A stretch of 56,649 nt of DNA from Crocinitomix catalasitica ATCC 23190 (GCF_000621625.1 NZ_JHXV01000031.1:1-56649); one strand, 5' to 3'. Shown: positions 23,605 to 33,587, counted from the stretch's first letter. The notes: generated from the sequence alone by a model not told the origin. Program-made: numbers and translations.

Positions 23605-25665
23605 TTAGCGAAGTAAAGTAATATGACCTCTATGTACTTCTTTTTGGGCAGAATTATCTAATTGGAATTCAATTTGCCAGACATATACGCCAGTAGATAC
23701 ATTTTCATAGCCATAAGTCCCGTCCCAACCTATTTTGGCGTCATACGACTCGAAAACAATTTCGCCAAGACGATTAAAAACAGTGAAATGATAATCGTAT
23801 GGATTATATCCTGAAGTAAAAATTGGAGTAAATTCATTATTGAGCATTCCTGAATTTGGTGTAAAGGCATTGGGTATATAAAACAATAATTCCGTTGTTG
23901 GAATTACCATTTCTGGATCAATCACTATTGAATCAATAACTTCCAAAACCAATTCGATTGTATCAACCTCGATTCTTTCAATCACATCTGTAAGAATTTC
24001 GTCCTCTGTTTCTTCATTCAAAATCAAATCATCTGCGCTATCCTCATCCAGAATAAAAACTTTCATAATTATTGGTATGATAATAGAATCGGAACAATAT
24101 TCGTTGGACACTTTTAGCATGACTTCAAAAGTTCCATTCTCACGATAAAAATGAAATGGATTCTCTAAGGATGAATCATCACCATCTCCAAAGCTCCACT
24201 CCCATGTTTCTGCAAAAACAGATTCGTCAATGAAAGATAATTCATCTTCTGTTGTAGGATCTTCTGGGGTATACGAAAATGCAGCAATTGGTCTAGGAAC
24301 TATCGTAATATTGGATGCGTAAGTAATTGTCGAATGACAACCATAATCTGTTATAATTTCAAGTGTCGTTTCCCCCTCAAAAGATTCGTAATAGGTGCGA
24401 GTAGGATGTTGTAAAATGGAAGTTTCACCATCCGAGAATGTCCAATTCCACGAAACAATATCGCCAATACTGTTTGATGAAACATCATAATAATTAACAG
24501 TTAATGCTGAGCATCCTATCGTGTCCCTTACAATAAAGTTAGCGTTTGTTTCGATTACAATAACCGATACCAAAATGGTGTCTTCGTCATTCAATGCAAA
24601 ATAGTCAGTTGACACGAATGGAGAAACATTAAAAATACTGTCTGTTCCTAAAATTGTACCTGGATCTTCAGTAGTCGTCCAATTATAATCACCAGGCCCC
24701 ACAAGCGTTAAGGTAGCTATTTCTCCATTACAAATCGTATCATTTAATACATATGCAGGCTCTGGTGGCTCAATTTCTTCAGGTTCTGCTCCCCAATGGA
24801 GTGCGTACAAAACTCCCGTTTCATTGTCATAATGACATTCAATAACATTTTCTCCAGGTTCAACATTAGGAAAAACAGGATCCCATAATATATCGCCTGT
24901 CAGTACATCAATTGTGTATAAATAACTTAAAGAAGCATAAGTGAAGTATTGATTTATTTCATCAAAACTAGTGATACCAGAACGAAATCCAGATTCTGGC
25001 ATTGTTGCGATAATTCTATGACTTTCGCCTGCCACATCGATCTGCACTAAATCAGTCGTAACTCCGTTTAGAAGGCTGTAGAGATTTCCATTAGTATCGT
25101 CATATTGAAATTCCGAGAATCTACCACTAGCAGGTGTTACAACAATTTCACCAGTTTCAACATTTGCAGCATAAAAAGTACCCGAATTTAGGATTACAAA
25201 ATTTTGATTCGCCTCATCGAAAAAACTACTCCCAAGTGAATAGCCAACAATTGGTAGTTCAACAACTTCTGAAATTGTAGCCGTTGGAATATCTAAGGAA
25301 ACAATATACATGACTCCTCCAGATATTTTTAACCCATAAAGCATATCAGTTGAATGGTCATATTGAAATTGACCGATAGCGATATCAATCACCGGTGAAG
25401 AAAGTATAACACCAGTATTTGCGTCAATACAATAGAGTCTAAAATCCCCGCTAAAATCAATGCCTCTAAAAATATACCGCTTACTGTTTTGATCATAGGC
25501 AGTTGCATCCAAATAAATATAATTAACCGTAGGCAAATTATTTATAATCGTATGCTCTCCAACAGTGCGATCTAACGTTACTAAAAATTCAATTTGAGAA
25601 TAACTGTTTTGAATAAAAACGAATGGACCTAAAAGACAGAATAAGTATAATGTATTAAGTTTCAT
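23605..25665 (-). CDS. T9SS type B exported protein with propeller-like N-terminus and PKD domains
   Basis: 686 residues from the ATG at 25665 (the frame is open to 25743, but this Met gives a signal ending NSYSQ). Residues ~20-310 are repeated Y/F-rich strands with LYxxD-type motifs suggesting a beta-propeller (LYCIDANTG, LYSLLNGV, LYALHWG). Then there are an Ig-like segment and two PKD-like domains (VSWNWTFSDGETS; ETWEWSFGDGDDS). An acidic Val/Ile-rich stretch leads to a CHU_C gliding-associated C-terminal domain (IPNAFTPNSG, NRLGEIVFES, GWDGT, GVYVWQIEF), the type B sorting signal. It is likely a large cell-surface protein; ligand unknown. Confidence 0.88.
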   Translation of the reverse strand: MKLNTLYLFCLLGPFVFIQNSYSQIEFLVTLDRTVGEHTIINNLPTVNYIYLDATAYDQNSKRYIFRGIDFSGDFRLYCIDANTGVILSSPVIDIAIGQFQYDHSTDMLYGLKISGGVMYIVSLDIPTATISEVVELPIVGYSLGSSFFDEANQNFVILNSGTFYAANVETGEIVVTPASGRFSEFQYDDTNGNLYSLLNGVTTDLVQIDVAGESHRIIATMPESGFRSGITSFDEINQYFTYASLSYLYTIDVLTGDILWDPVFPNVEPGENVIECHYDNETGVLYALHWGAEPEEIEPPEPAYVLNDTICNGEIATLTLVGPGDYNWTTTEDPGTILGTDSIFNVSPFVSTDYFALNDEDTILVSVIVIETNANFIVRDTIGCSALTVNYYDVSSNSIGDIVSWNWTFSDGETSILQHPTRTYYESFEGETTLEIITDYGCHSTITYASNITIVPRPIAAFSYTPEDPTTEDELSFIDESVFAETWEWSFGDGDDSSLENPFHFYRENGTFEVMLKVSNEYCSDSIIIPIIMKVFILDEDSADDLILNEETEDEILTDVIERIEVDTIELVLEVIDSIVIDPEMVIPTTELLFYIPNAFTPNSGMLNNEFTPIFTSGYNPYDYHFTVFNRLGEIVFESYDAKIGWDGTYGYENVSTGVYVWQIEFQLDNSAQKEVHRGHITLLR

Positions 25666-25817
25666 ATAAATATAAGTTTTTAGGCCAATACAAACTTGGT
25701 GATTTTTTTCGACAATGTCAAATTGTAATGTATAAAAAGTCAATACTTAATCATCTCACTTTCAATAAGAAGCCATGAATTTTCTGAAGATTTTATATGC
25801 ACAAGCCTAACTTGCTC

Positions 25818-25968
25818 AATGTAAATCGCAGCAGTCAATTTTTCGAATGGTTATTAAGATTTAGGGGGATTTGATGGAGATTTAATAAATAGGCAGAAGA
25901 ATTAAAAGTCGTAAAACCACAGGATATTAAAGATAGAGATCGTGACCTTTGGTTGCTGGGGATTTTAA
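25818..25968. repeat. Degenerate mosaic repeat
   Basis: 25818-25856 is a decayed REP-like core (CGCAGCAGTCAATTTTTCGA), followed by a tail similar to 490-560 (AAAAGTCGTAAAACCACAGG) and a worn module A (25917 onward, GATAGAGATCGTGACC). No gene is seen in the rest of 25666-26010. Confidence 0.55.
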
Positions 25969-26010
25969 ATAGATATTTGCATGCATTCTTAAAAAAAATA
26001 ACGCAACAGT

Positions 26011-26451
26011 TTATTTTTCTCGTCTATCTTTCTCTTTAAGGTATAACAATTCTATTTTTAAAACCTCTTTATCAATATCGTTTTTCCAAAAAGTTATTTT
26101 TTTTCGTTTCCTTTTTTCTTCAAATAAGATCACATAAACAAAAGTTAAACCACTGCCTTCGTCATTTTTATAAAACTTTTTGAGTTGGCGGTATGCGATA
26201 CTTTTTTTATTTCCGTACAAATAAGTAACTGTAATTTTATCAAGCTCGAATTCAACCGTTCGTATCATTTTTCTAAACCAGAAAATTATTAGAAATGTCA
26301 ATATAACGCCCACTAAATGCCCAATAGCTTTTTCACTAAATATTGACAGCCAAATTGTAAAAAAGAGCACAGCGCCTATACTAATGAAACCGAAAATTTG
26401 ATTCATTTGGGACTCACCTAGTGCTTTAAATGGGATATAGTTTAATTCCAT
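26011..26451 (-). CDS. Hypothetical two-TM protein
   Basis: 146 residues. Two hydrophobic helices (about 19-36 and 43-60), then a short C-terminal domain with charged strands (VEFELDKITVTYLYGNKKS, IAYRQLKKFYK) that looks like a small bacterial PH-like domain. The very basic KRKRKK region near the end is notable. No family recognised with confidence. Confidence 0.6.
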   Translation of the reverse strand: MELNYIPFKALGESQMNQIFGFISIGAVLFFTIWLSIFSEKAIGHLVGVILTFLIIFWFRKMIRTVEFELDKITVTYLYGNKKSIAYRQLKKFYKNDEGSGLTFVYVILFEEKRKRKKITFWKNDIDKEVLKIELLYLKEKDRREK

Positions 26452-26509
26452 TTTGAATGCTTAAATAATTTCGTTTTGTTTCTGTCATTTGGATTTTAAT
26501 ACGCTCTTT

Positions 26510-27608
26510 TTAAAATTTTGAAATAATGCGCATTATGATACAATCAATTTTTTTTAATAGTTCGAATAACTTTGTATTCACATAAATTTTTTATCTTCCA
26601 ATTTTCTCAGAACTTAGAATTTTTAATTTTTCTAAATGGTTTAAATATCTTGCCGCGGCTTTTCTTTCAACTTTTAGTTTTTGTACAACAAAATCAATTT
26701 TTGAATAAGGTTGTTCAAAAAGCAACTCAATCAATTCCTTTCTATAAATATTTGGGGCCTTATTTTGTTCAGTTTCGATAGTTTGTGAGAGTAAATTGTT
26801 TATAGCGTTGATTTTAGCAATCGTTCTATTTGAAGTAACTTCCACAGCTTTTAAGATATATAGAATGTATTCTTCCCATTCGTCGGATTTATTAACTTGA
26901 TTCAAAAGTCTGTAACAGTCTTTTTTATTTTCATTAATGTATGAACTCAAATATAAAATAGGAATATCTAAGAGATCATTGATAATCAAATATAATATAT
27001 TTAGTATTCGTCCTGTCCTTCCATTACCGTCATAAAAAGGATGAATACTCTCGAATTGATAATGCAAGATTTATTAATGGCGGAAAATCATCCTGCTTTG
27101 TATTAAAATGATCTAAAAAATTTGCAAGTAAATCTAAGATCTGATCTTTTTGTTGTGGAGGTATATAAACAATTTCTCCAGTTTTGTCATTTCTTAAAAC
27201 GGTGCCAGGTAAATTTCTAATACCTGCATTGTTTTGAATTATTGTTTTTTGTAACTACTCTATGTCACGTAATTTCAAAAACTCTTGCTTTTTTAACAAA
27301 TCATGCCCTAAGAAAATGGCTTTTCTATAATTTATGACTTCTTTAACTTGAGTACCATTTTTTGTTTGTGTCGCTAGTGCTTTGTACAATTCATCTTGAG
27401 TAGTAATAATATTTTCAATTTCAGAACTATCTTTTGCTTCTTGCAATACTACAGCGTTAATGAGCATTTCCTGATTAGGCATTGTCTGAGTAATGCCCTT
27501 TTATTCCCCTAATGATTTTGAAGATTTACTTAATTGTCTAAGTATTTCTATGGTTTCTACCTTCTCTCTTTTTGGTGGTAATTTATCAAGGATATTTATA
27601 TGGTGCAT
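26510..27608 (-). pseudogene. Fic-domain (AMPylator) protein, pseudogene with three stops and a frameshift
   Basis: Reading from an ATG at 27608, a near full-length Fic protein can be reconstructed. An in-frame TAA at 27503-27501 follows KSSKSLGE. Then come the inhibitory-helix motif SSEIEN (S/T-x-x-x-E-N), a TAG at 27257-27255, the N-lobe segment IRNLPGTVLRNDKTGEIVY, a frameshift near 27066 that appears to remove a few residues before HYQFESIHPF, the intact catalytic motif HPFYDGNGRTGR, a C-terminal winged-helix-like region, and a TAA at 26593-26591, after which KIYVNTKLFELLKK continues to 26510. Class II Fic proteins modify other proteins with AMP. Three stops plus a frameshift make expression of a functional enzyme very unlikely. 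Confidence 0.85.
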
Positions 27609-27770
27609 CTTGTCACATATATTTATACATATGTACCAAAAACACAAAAAAAAGTACACATATTGCGAAATGGTGATTTTTAATCCTACTTAAGTCTAAA
27701 ATCCATCTGGTTGAGGGAATTTGAAGGAGGTCAGACAAAGAAAAATTTAGGATTTATTTTAAGTCCCTAA

Positions 27771-28571
27771 CTATTTCACTTTCACATCCACAAATTTAGC
27801 ATCTAACGCCTTACTCTTCGGTGTATCAAACACCGAAGTCAAATCAATTCCTTTCAAGGACTTAAATTGTCCAATCAATTCGGCATTATTACATTCATTC
27901 ATGCACCACCCCATTGGTTCAAGCACACGCATATCGTTCCCTTCGTTATTACTCATGTTTATCCATTGCAATTGGGCACAGCCCAGCAAACTTTCAGGAA
28001 TGTTTTTTAGGCAATTATTGGTCAAGTCTATTGTTAATAGTTCTTTTAACTGGTCAATATCCTTTGGAAGATCCGATAAATTATTAATTTCCAAATCGAG
28101 TGCTTGTAATGCTGATAATTCTAATACAACCGTTGGCAACTCTGACAGCCCACAGATTGAAATCGCCAAATATTTCAATTCTTTGAGATCTTTCAATCCG
28201 TTAAGATCATCGACATCTAATTCGTTAAAATTAGCAATCGCTAAAAACTCAATGCCCTTTAGTTTGAAGATATTTTTTGGAAAATAATTCTTTTTACCAC
28301 TCTTCCCTAGTATGGTAAGTTTTTTAAGGTTAATGAATTGCTCTATGTTATCATCCAATTGTTTTAGAAGGGCGTCTGTATCATCTTTTATCGATACACG
28401 GACATCTAAAAACTGAACCTTTTCGGGATTTCGCAATGCGGCATCCAAAGTATATCGTTTCAAATTTACATCGTTCGAATAAGTGACATCCTTTGCTCCC
28501 ATCATATACTCTTCATACGAATTACAGGAAATCAAAAAGATAAAGAGCAAGTAGATAATATTCGTTTTCAT
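27771..28571 (-). CDS. Leucine-rich-repeat SPII lipoprotein
   Basis: 266 residues, lipobox LISC (Cys16). Residues ~85-240 contain about six LRR units of the 22-23-residue bacterial type (LQALDLEINNLSDLPKDI, LLTIDLTNNCLKNIPESL). Flanking regions are unrecognised; two Cys (MGWCMNECNN) may cap the solenoid. A likely surface or periplasmic binding protein. It lies 10 bases downstream of the secreted protein gene at 28582, so the two probably form an operon. Confidence 0.82.
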   Translation of the reverse strand: MKTNIIYLLFIFLISCNSYEEYMMGAKDVTYSNDVNLKRYTLDAALRNPEKVQFLDVRVSIKDDTDALLKQLDDNIEQFINLKKLTILGKSGKKNYFPKNIFKLKGIEFLAIANFNELDVDDLNGLKDLKELKYLAISICGLSELPTVVLELSALQALDLEINNLSDLPKDIDQLKELLTIDLTNNCLKNIPESLLGCAQLQWINMSNNEGNDMRVLEPMGWCMNECNNAELIGQFKSLKGIDLTSVFDTPKSKALDAKFVDVKVK

Positions 28572-28581
28572 ATTTAATTTT

Positions 28582-28995
28582 TCAGTTTGTCTCTCCTCGC
28601 TTAAAATAGTAGATTAAGAATTCGTCAACGCCATAAATATAATACTTCACCACCAATACATCCTCATCATCGAGCGTTAAGAAACAATAATATGGCGGCC
28701 AATTCATCGCTACACCAACCGATACAATACTGTCATTTTCGATACGAAACCCAAAAGGATTAATATAAACTTGTGGCATAAGTTGAACCATGAATGCTTC
28801 ATCGATAAATTGAATTTCAAAATCTTCCTCGTCTTCAGCAATCCAGTTCCCCAGAATCCTCTCTACTGGAATTTTAACTTTTTCGTGCGCGCGATATAAA
28901 TCATATAAATTCACTTCATCAATATCTTCTAGCACTTGTCCATTAATGGGTAAAATGAATTGACAAAATGTTATAATTAGTAGTAATGATCTCAC
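28582..28995 (-). CDS. Hypothetical secreted protein
   Basis: 137 residues from a GTG at 28995, chosen because it yields a clean signal peptide (RSLLLIITFCQFILPINGQ); the open frame extends to a TTG at 29037 without one. The mature domain is acidic and aromatic (VERILGNWIAEDEEDFEIQF), resembling small secreted beta proteins that assess whether a fold is complete; no family is recognised. It is adjacent to the LRR lipoprotein gene. Confidence 0.65.
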   Translation of the reverse strand: MRSLLLIITFCQFILPINGQVLEDIDEVNLYDLYRAHEKVKIPVERILGNWIAEDEEDFEIQFIDEAFMVQLMPQVYINPFGFRIENDSIVSVGVAMNWPPYYCFLTLDDEDVLVVKYYIYGVDEFLIYYFKRGETN

Positions 28996-29154
28996 ATTGC
29001 ATAGGATAATGATAAATTCCTTTTTAACCGCATGCAATCTACCGCTTTTTAATCATGAGCAGGCATTAAAAAAAGTTAAAGGTTTGTGATTATAGCATAT
29101 AAATATGCGTTAATAATACTATAGCTTAGTTTCGAATGCAAACAATCAGCCTAT

Positions 29155-29589
29155 TTATTTATTACTCAACTTGATCAACTTAATAAACACAACCAAAAAG
29201 AAGAAACAAAAAATCCAATCATTTACCCCATACATCGAGAAAAACATACCTGCCATTGTGTCTTTTTCATAGACGCTGGAAAGATCATTTTTCAGTAACC
29301 AGTTGACCCAAACGATACCATAAATTAATTTTTCGACTACAAATACGCCTACCAACCAAATCACTTTGTGATAATTCTTTGCGACAGAGATATATGTCAA
29401 TCCCCAAATTACAATCATCAATAAACCGAAATTCGACATGACTGCAGGATCCGTTTTTGGTATTACGGTATTTGTGAATAATCTCGAAAAAATGAGGACG
29501 GAAAGATTCATCAATCCTGCCAGAATAAATCCTTTGGAAATGGTATTATTATACGCCGATAAGGAGTTTAATTTTCTAAAGTTGACCAT
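29155..29589 (-). CDS. Hypothetical four-TM protein
   Basis: 144 residues, helices at about 19-37, 51-67, 75-96 and 117-138. It is similar in layout to small uncharacterised Bacteroidota integral membrane proteins (GFILAGLMNLSVLIFSRLF, TYISVAKNYHKVIWLVGVF). No motif gives a function. Confidence 0.65.
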   Translation of the reverse strand: MVNFRKLNSLSAYNNTISKGFILAGLMNLSVLIFSRLFTNTVIPKTDPAVMSNFGLLMIVIWGLTYISVAKNYHKVIWLVGVFVVEKLIYGIVWVNWLLKNDLSSVYEKDTMAGMFFSMYGVNDWIFCFFFLVVFIKLIKLSNK

Positions 29590-29668
29590 TGTAATGTAAA
29601 TTTTGGGTTCCGTTGAATATAGGTATTATTTAAGAACCTTAGCTCGATTGGGCTATAATTAATCCTCG

Positions 29669-30607
29669 CTATTCATCGGTCGAATACTTGGTATATTTAT
29701 ATTCCAAATAATGTCTTGGATGCACTCCAGAGAATCGCGCTTCCGTAAAAACAATAGACTCTTCTATCAATTCATTTTTACCCATAAAATTCCTCAAAAC
29801 ATCATCATAAGGCATTTTTTCATCGAATGGACGCTTCTTATTACCGCGCTTGTAATAATTTAGGTTGCGAAATTTCATCTCGTACGTAGAAATAACATTA
29901 CCGTCTTCATCTAGTTTAAAGCTATAATCAAAACTACGACCAATAAATTTACGTTTGCTAGTATCATCGAATTGATCAAACTTGATGTAGACACTATCCG
30001 GTCTGCCATCTTTATCCGTTACCCATCGTTCCTGATATCGATGCATTACTTTTCCATCATCAAATCGTGCTCTTGCAATTATTCCTGATTGTCTGTCATC
30101 ATAATAATAGCCAGTAGAATCGGATACATTTTTCGAACGAATAAATAAACTATCTGCTGCTAAAGTATAAGTGACTTCCCAATCATTTAAAGATGTATTC
30201 CAATTTAAATAAAGAATATGCCCATTCGCCAGCGTCTCAACTTTTGCTTTAGAAACGAATTTATCATTTCTATTTTCTTGTAATTCTACCAGGCGATTTA
30301 ATGAATCGAATTGATAGATATATGTCTTTTTCAGTTTTTCTTCTCGCTCAAATACCCAACATGAATCAGGCATACCATTCTCTTTGAAAAACCATGTAGA
30401 CAGGTGTTCTTTTGTCGGTGTTTCTCTTTTAATTTCAGCTGCTTCTGCCAGCTTCCGAACCGTTTTTTCACCTTCAATTAATGGATCAACACGATGTTTC
30501 CACAATTCAACAGATTTAATTCCGTTCGCTGCGATAATTTCAGGCTTTGCAAATTGCGACCAGCCCAATATTGGTAGCAGTAAGAAAAATATAATTAGTT
30601 GTTTCAT
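29669..30607 (-). CDS. Hypothetical secreted protein
   Basis: 312 residues with a signal peptide ending GWSQ. The mature part is made of repeated strands with Y/F-D-S-x-x-R and DxDGRPDSVY-type turns (YQFDSLNRLVELQ, FKLDEDGNVISTYEM), like the YD/Rhs-type or RHS-like toggles found in many Bacteroidota secreted proteins; the similarity is only to the pattern. Probably periplasmic or extracellular. A -7 element is at 30639. Confidence 0.7.
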   Translation of the reverse strand: MKQLIIFFLLLPILGWSQFAKPEIIAANGIKSVELWKHRVDPLIEGEKTVRKLAEAAEIKRETPTKEHLSTWFFKENGMPDSCWVFEREEKLKKTYIYQFDSLNRLVELQENRNDKFVSKAKVETLANGHILYLNWNTSLNDWEVTYTLAADSLFIRSKNVSDSTGYYYDDRQSGIIARARFDDGKVMHRYQERWVTDKDGRPDSVYIKFDQFDDTSKRKFIGRSFDYSFKLDEDGNVISTYEMKFRNLNYYKRGNKKRPFDEKMPYDDVLRNFMGKNELIEESIVFTEARFSGVHPRHYLEYKYTKYSTDE

Positions 30608-30638
30608 GCTATTTTAAATTGCGAAATCAAGTATTATT

Positions 30639-30646
30639 CAAATATA
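30639..30646 (-). promoter_or_regulatory. TATATTTG -7 element
   Basis: Minus-strand TATATTTG followed by AATAATACTTGATTT. About 30 bases upstream of the ATG at 30607. The full ACCTAACTT block is absent. Confidence 0.6.
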
Positions 30647-30660
30647 AAATTTCTGAGAAA

Positions 30661-31368
30661 TTATAAAGGTCTGGGCAACTCGAATAAATTATAACCAACA
30701 GAAAATTGAAAGGAGTAAAAATGTTTTTGATACCCCAAATCAGCACTCAACCCTTTCTTTTTTGGTTTCCATTTAGTTGAACTTATATCATACCCTATTT
30801 CAAATTTACTACCAAACACAAATTGCTTCATTACAATCCTGAATTCGGACTGTGCCATTATACATAAAAATGGATTCCTGTTTCGGTCTCCATTCCATTT
30901 AAAATGTGTCAGTCCACCGTCGATACCAATTCGTAAAGGAAGATCTATATTATTCCAAAAATAGAACAAGTCTTTGCCGACTGCCAAATTGAAGTGCAGA
31001 GCATTAAATTGGAATTCAAGAGAATCAGCAACTATTAATTTATCGGTAGTTCCATAATAAAACCCAATAGCCCCATCAAAATGTTTTGCTTTGCTCCTAT
31101 CACCTGCACTTGCTGTCATTGGCCCTGTTAATGACATACCCAATATGGTATTATTATTTGCAAAAGAAGCGTCAAAAGAATCGTGAAAGAAGTCCTGAAA
31201 ATTAGAAGTTAGCAACGTATATTGTTTGCCATAAAAGAGGTTAATAGAAGGATAATTTGAAGTCTTATATCTTTTACCTGTATTGGGATAGTTTCTTTTC
31301 TCCTTTTGAGCAAACAAATCCCCGTAACAAAAGAATAAAATTATTACCGAGATGATTAATCGGGCCAT
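30661..31368 (-). CDS. Hypothetical outer-membrane beta-barrel-like protein
   Basis: 235 residues from the ATG at 31368; a longer frame begins only at a TTG. A signal peptide (ARLIISVIILFFCYGDLFAQ) precedes a region of alternating aromatic/polar strands, ending in FYSFQFSVGYNLFELPRPL. The terminal aromatic strand and Gly-Tyr-rich repeats suggest a small outer-membrane barrel. No named family. Confidence 0.65.
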   Translation of the reverse strand: MARLIISVIILFFCYGDLFAQKEKRNYPNTGKRYKTSNYPSINLFYGKQYTLLTSNFQDFFHDSFDASFANNNTILGMSLTGPMTASAGDRSKAKHFDGAIGFYYGTTDKLIVADSLEFQFNALHFNLAVGKDLFYFWNNIDLPLRIGIDGGLTHFKWNGDRNRNPFLCIMAQSEFRIVMKQFVFGSKFEIGYDISSTKWKPKKKGLSADLGYQKHFYSFQFSVGYNLFELPRPL

Positions 31369-31584
31369 ATAGTAATAAAACAATTTAGTCCCACAATAAG
31401 TTACAGGTCCGTATACTTTCGACTTTTAATTAACTACCTATCAAACAATTCATTTATAACCATTTTTTTTGTCTATTAATTTATTAAAAAATATTTTACT
31501 AATCATAAATAGCTATATATCAACACACAGCACCAACAAATCAATAATCCATAAAACCGATGTATTATATAGTACTAAAAGGGT

Positions 31585-31592
31585 TATATTTG
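31585..31592 (+). promoter_or_regulatory. TATATTTG -7 element for the glycine-rich T9SS gene
   Basis: TATATTTG on the plus strand, 43 bases upstream of the ATG at 31635. It supports that ATG over the earlier in-frame Met at 31560, which lies upstream of the promoter. No -33 TTG is clear. Confidence 0.6.
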
Positions 31593-31634
31593 AGGCTATT
31601 ACAAACTCTGTTAAAATTTAAACAAAACTTAAAA

Positions 31635-33287
31635 ATGAAAAAAACGTACAAGAAGTTACTTCTTGGGTTGGCAATTATTGTCGGATCCGGAGCAAACTCG
31701 CAAACAATTTATCCTTATACAGGAGCGACAGAAACTTACACTGTTCCTGCAGGAATTACAAAAATCAGTATTGAAGCAAATGGATCTCGTGGAGATGTTA
31801 CCGAAAGTTATAGTGGTGGTGGCGCAACTATGTATGGTGAATTTGATGTTTCTCCAGGAGATGTGTTAACGCTCTATGCAGGAGGCAATTTTACAGGCCG
31901 AAAAAGTGGAGGTGACGGTTCGTGGGTTGAAAACACAACAACGAGCACCTTATTTATTGTTGCCGGTGGTGGCGGTTGCGGTTCACATGCTTCAGCTGGG
32001 GCTGGAGCACCAGTGACCAATGATGGAACAGCTTCATTGACGCATCCTGATTACCCAGATGGCGCACCAGGTATTGATGGCCATGGTGGTGGAGCTGGAG
32101 TTGGTCCACAAGGAACAGGAGGCGGAGGCGGATGGTTCTCAGCAGGTGCTGACGGACTTGGATCTCCCGGCGGATTAATTCGTTGTATGGGCAGTCATGG
32201 AACTGACTTCGCTGGTGGTGCTGGTGGTAGATACTCTGGCGGTGGCGGAGTTGACATGGATTTAGGTTGGGGAACTGGTGGCGGCGGCGCTGGAGGATCT
32301 TATAATATCGGAACCAATCAAGACAACCTCCCTGACAACAACGCTGCTTTAGGCGAGATTACAATTGATGAAATTTGTGATCCTATCTCTGGAACAGTTT
32401 CTACTACAACAGTTTGTATAGGCGATTCTTTTACCGCATCTGCTTCAGGTGATGGAACAATAACTTGGGATGGTGGTTTAATTAATGACGAACCTTTTAC
32501 TCCTGAATCTGTTGGTATTACAACCTACACTGCTACAAGTGATGACGAGAATGAATGTTCTTTTTCTATTGAAATAGAAGTGGTTGAATTGCCAACAATA
32601 ACCACATATATTCGTGAAGAAAGAGATTTTTGTGAAGGTGAACCCGTTGTTATAATTAGCAGTGGTGCTGACACTTATACATGGGATGGTGGAATATTTG
32701 ATGGCGAACCTTTTTACCCACCAGCTGGAATGACAACCTATACTGTAATTGGACTAGATACAATAACAGGGTGTGAAAATTCTGCTAGTATTGACGTTTT
32801 TGTAATGGATCCTATCGTGATTACAGCGGTAACAACATTAGAAAACATAGGTTATGATGGTGAAATAGACATTACTGTTACAGGTGGAACACCAGGTTAT
32901 ACTTTCGATTGGGATATTGATGGCACTGGAGATTATGACGATACTGAAGATTTAACAGGATTAACTGTAGGTGTTTACATTGTAGAAGTTGAAGACGAAA
33001 TAGGTTGTACAGGAAGTTTAACAGTTAAATTAGAGTCACAGTTGGGTCTTTTTGACGATGATGAAATCGTATTTTCTGTTTACCCTAATCCAACGTCGGA
33101 TGTGATTACCATCTCAACAGAAGGTAACTTTGCTTACCAAGTACTTAGTGTTAATGGTGCAATTTTATCTAATGGTGTTGGTTTTAATACAACTGAAGTA
33201 AATTTAACTGACTTTGCTAAAGGCGTTTACTTTGTGAACTTGCAAGCAAACGATCAACAACAAGTATTAAAAGTTGTAAAGAAATAA
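31635..33287 (+). CDS. T9SS type A exported glycine-rich adhesin-like protein
   Basis: 550 residues. The signal peptide ends GANSQ. Residues ~20-245 form a glycine-rich domain of the type found in Bacteroidota surface proteins (GGGATMYGEF, VAGGGGCGSHASAGAG, GGGGWFSAGADGLGSPGG). Two Ig-like modules with Cys pairs follow (PISGTVSTTTVCIGDSFTAS; DFCEGEPVVIISSGADTYTW), then a SprB-type repeat (YDGEIDITVTGGTPGYTFDW). The end is a type A sorting domain (VYPNPTSDVITIS ... DFAKGVYFVNLQ). It is isolated on the plus strand with its own promoter and terminator. Likely a surface or sheath protein. Confidence 0.88.
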   Translation: MKKTYKKLLLGLAIIVGSGANSQTIYPYTGATETYTVPAGITKISIEANGSRGDVTESYSGGGATMYGEFDVSPGDVLTLYAGGNFTGRKSGGDGSWVENTTTSTLFIVAGGGGCGSHASAGAGAPVTNDGTASLTHPDYPDGAPGIDGHGGGAGVGPQGTGGGGGWFSAGADGLGSPGGLIRCMGSHGTDFAGGAGGRYSGGGGVDMDLGWGTGGGGAGGSYNIGTNQDNLPDNNAALGEITIDEICDPISGTVSTTTVCIGDSFTASASGDGTITWDGGLINDEPFTPESVGITTYTATSDDENECSFSIEIEVVELPTITTYIREERDFCEGEPVVIISSGADTYTWDGGIFDGEPFYPPAGMTTYTVIGLDTITGCENSASIDVFVMDPIVITAVTTLENIGYDGEIDITVTGGTPGYTFDWDIDGTGDYDDTEDLTGLTVGVYIVEVEDEIGCTGSLTVKLESQLGLFDDDEIVFSVYPNPTSDVITISTEGNFAYQVLSVNGAILSNGVGFNTTEVNLTDFAKGVYFVNLQANDQQQVLKVVKK

Positions 33288-33340
33288 ATATAGTATACAG
33301 GCTTTTCTGCAAGAAGAGCATGTGTAAATATTGAAAATAT

Positions 33341-33376
33341 AAAAGCCGTTCCTTTATTGAAGGAACGGCTTTTTTT
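33341..33376 (+). terminator. Rho-independent terminator (probably bidirectional)
   Basis: AAAAGCCGTTCCTT, loop TATTG, AAGGAACGGCTTTTTTT. A perfect 14-bp stem flanked by A and T runs, so it could also stop minus-strand transcripts from the lipase gene. Confidence 0.92.
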
Positions 33377-33406
33377 ATATTTATTAAAGACTATAGAAAA
33401 CTCCTT

Positions 33407-33541
33407 TTACTTCAGCTCCCGAATGATTTTTTTCTTGCGACTCGATTTGATTTCGGAGTTCTTCAATGCTTTTATTGCCTGATCCGTTTGAATTGATTCG
33501 GGTAACCTTTTAAGCTTTAATTGAAGATGAAAAAAGTCATT
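33407..33541 (-). pseudogene. Duplicated 3' fragment of the 35070-35888 gene
   Basis: About 134 bases closely match 35070-35203. In frame it encodes DFFHLQLKLKRLPESIQTD followed by KKKIIRELK and a TAA, matching the last 44 residues of the protein encoded at 35070-35888. Upstream of NDFF the similarity stops. It has no start of its own, so it is a fragment left by duplication or rearrangement. The lipase gene lies between the two copies. Confidence 0.85.
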
Positions 33542-33587
33542 GTATTTAATCAATTGATTTGTGATTTTTTTTTTCAGCTGTTCAGAT

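Noticed and set aside
26591-27482. Two separate small Fic-related genes
   Set aside because: Reading through the stops and one frameshift gives a single continuous Fic protein, so treating the pieces as separate genes would be misleading.
27601-27640. A further ECF41-type promoter (TGTCACA at 27611)
   Set aside because: The base sequence 16 positions downstream (TACC) is not CGTC/TGTC and there is no gene in the right direction close by.
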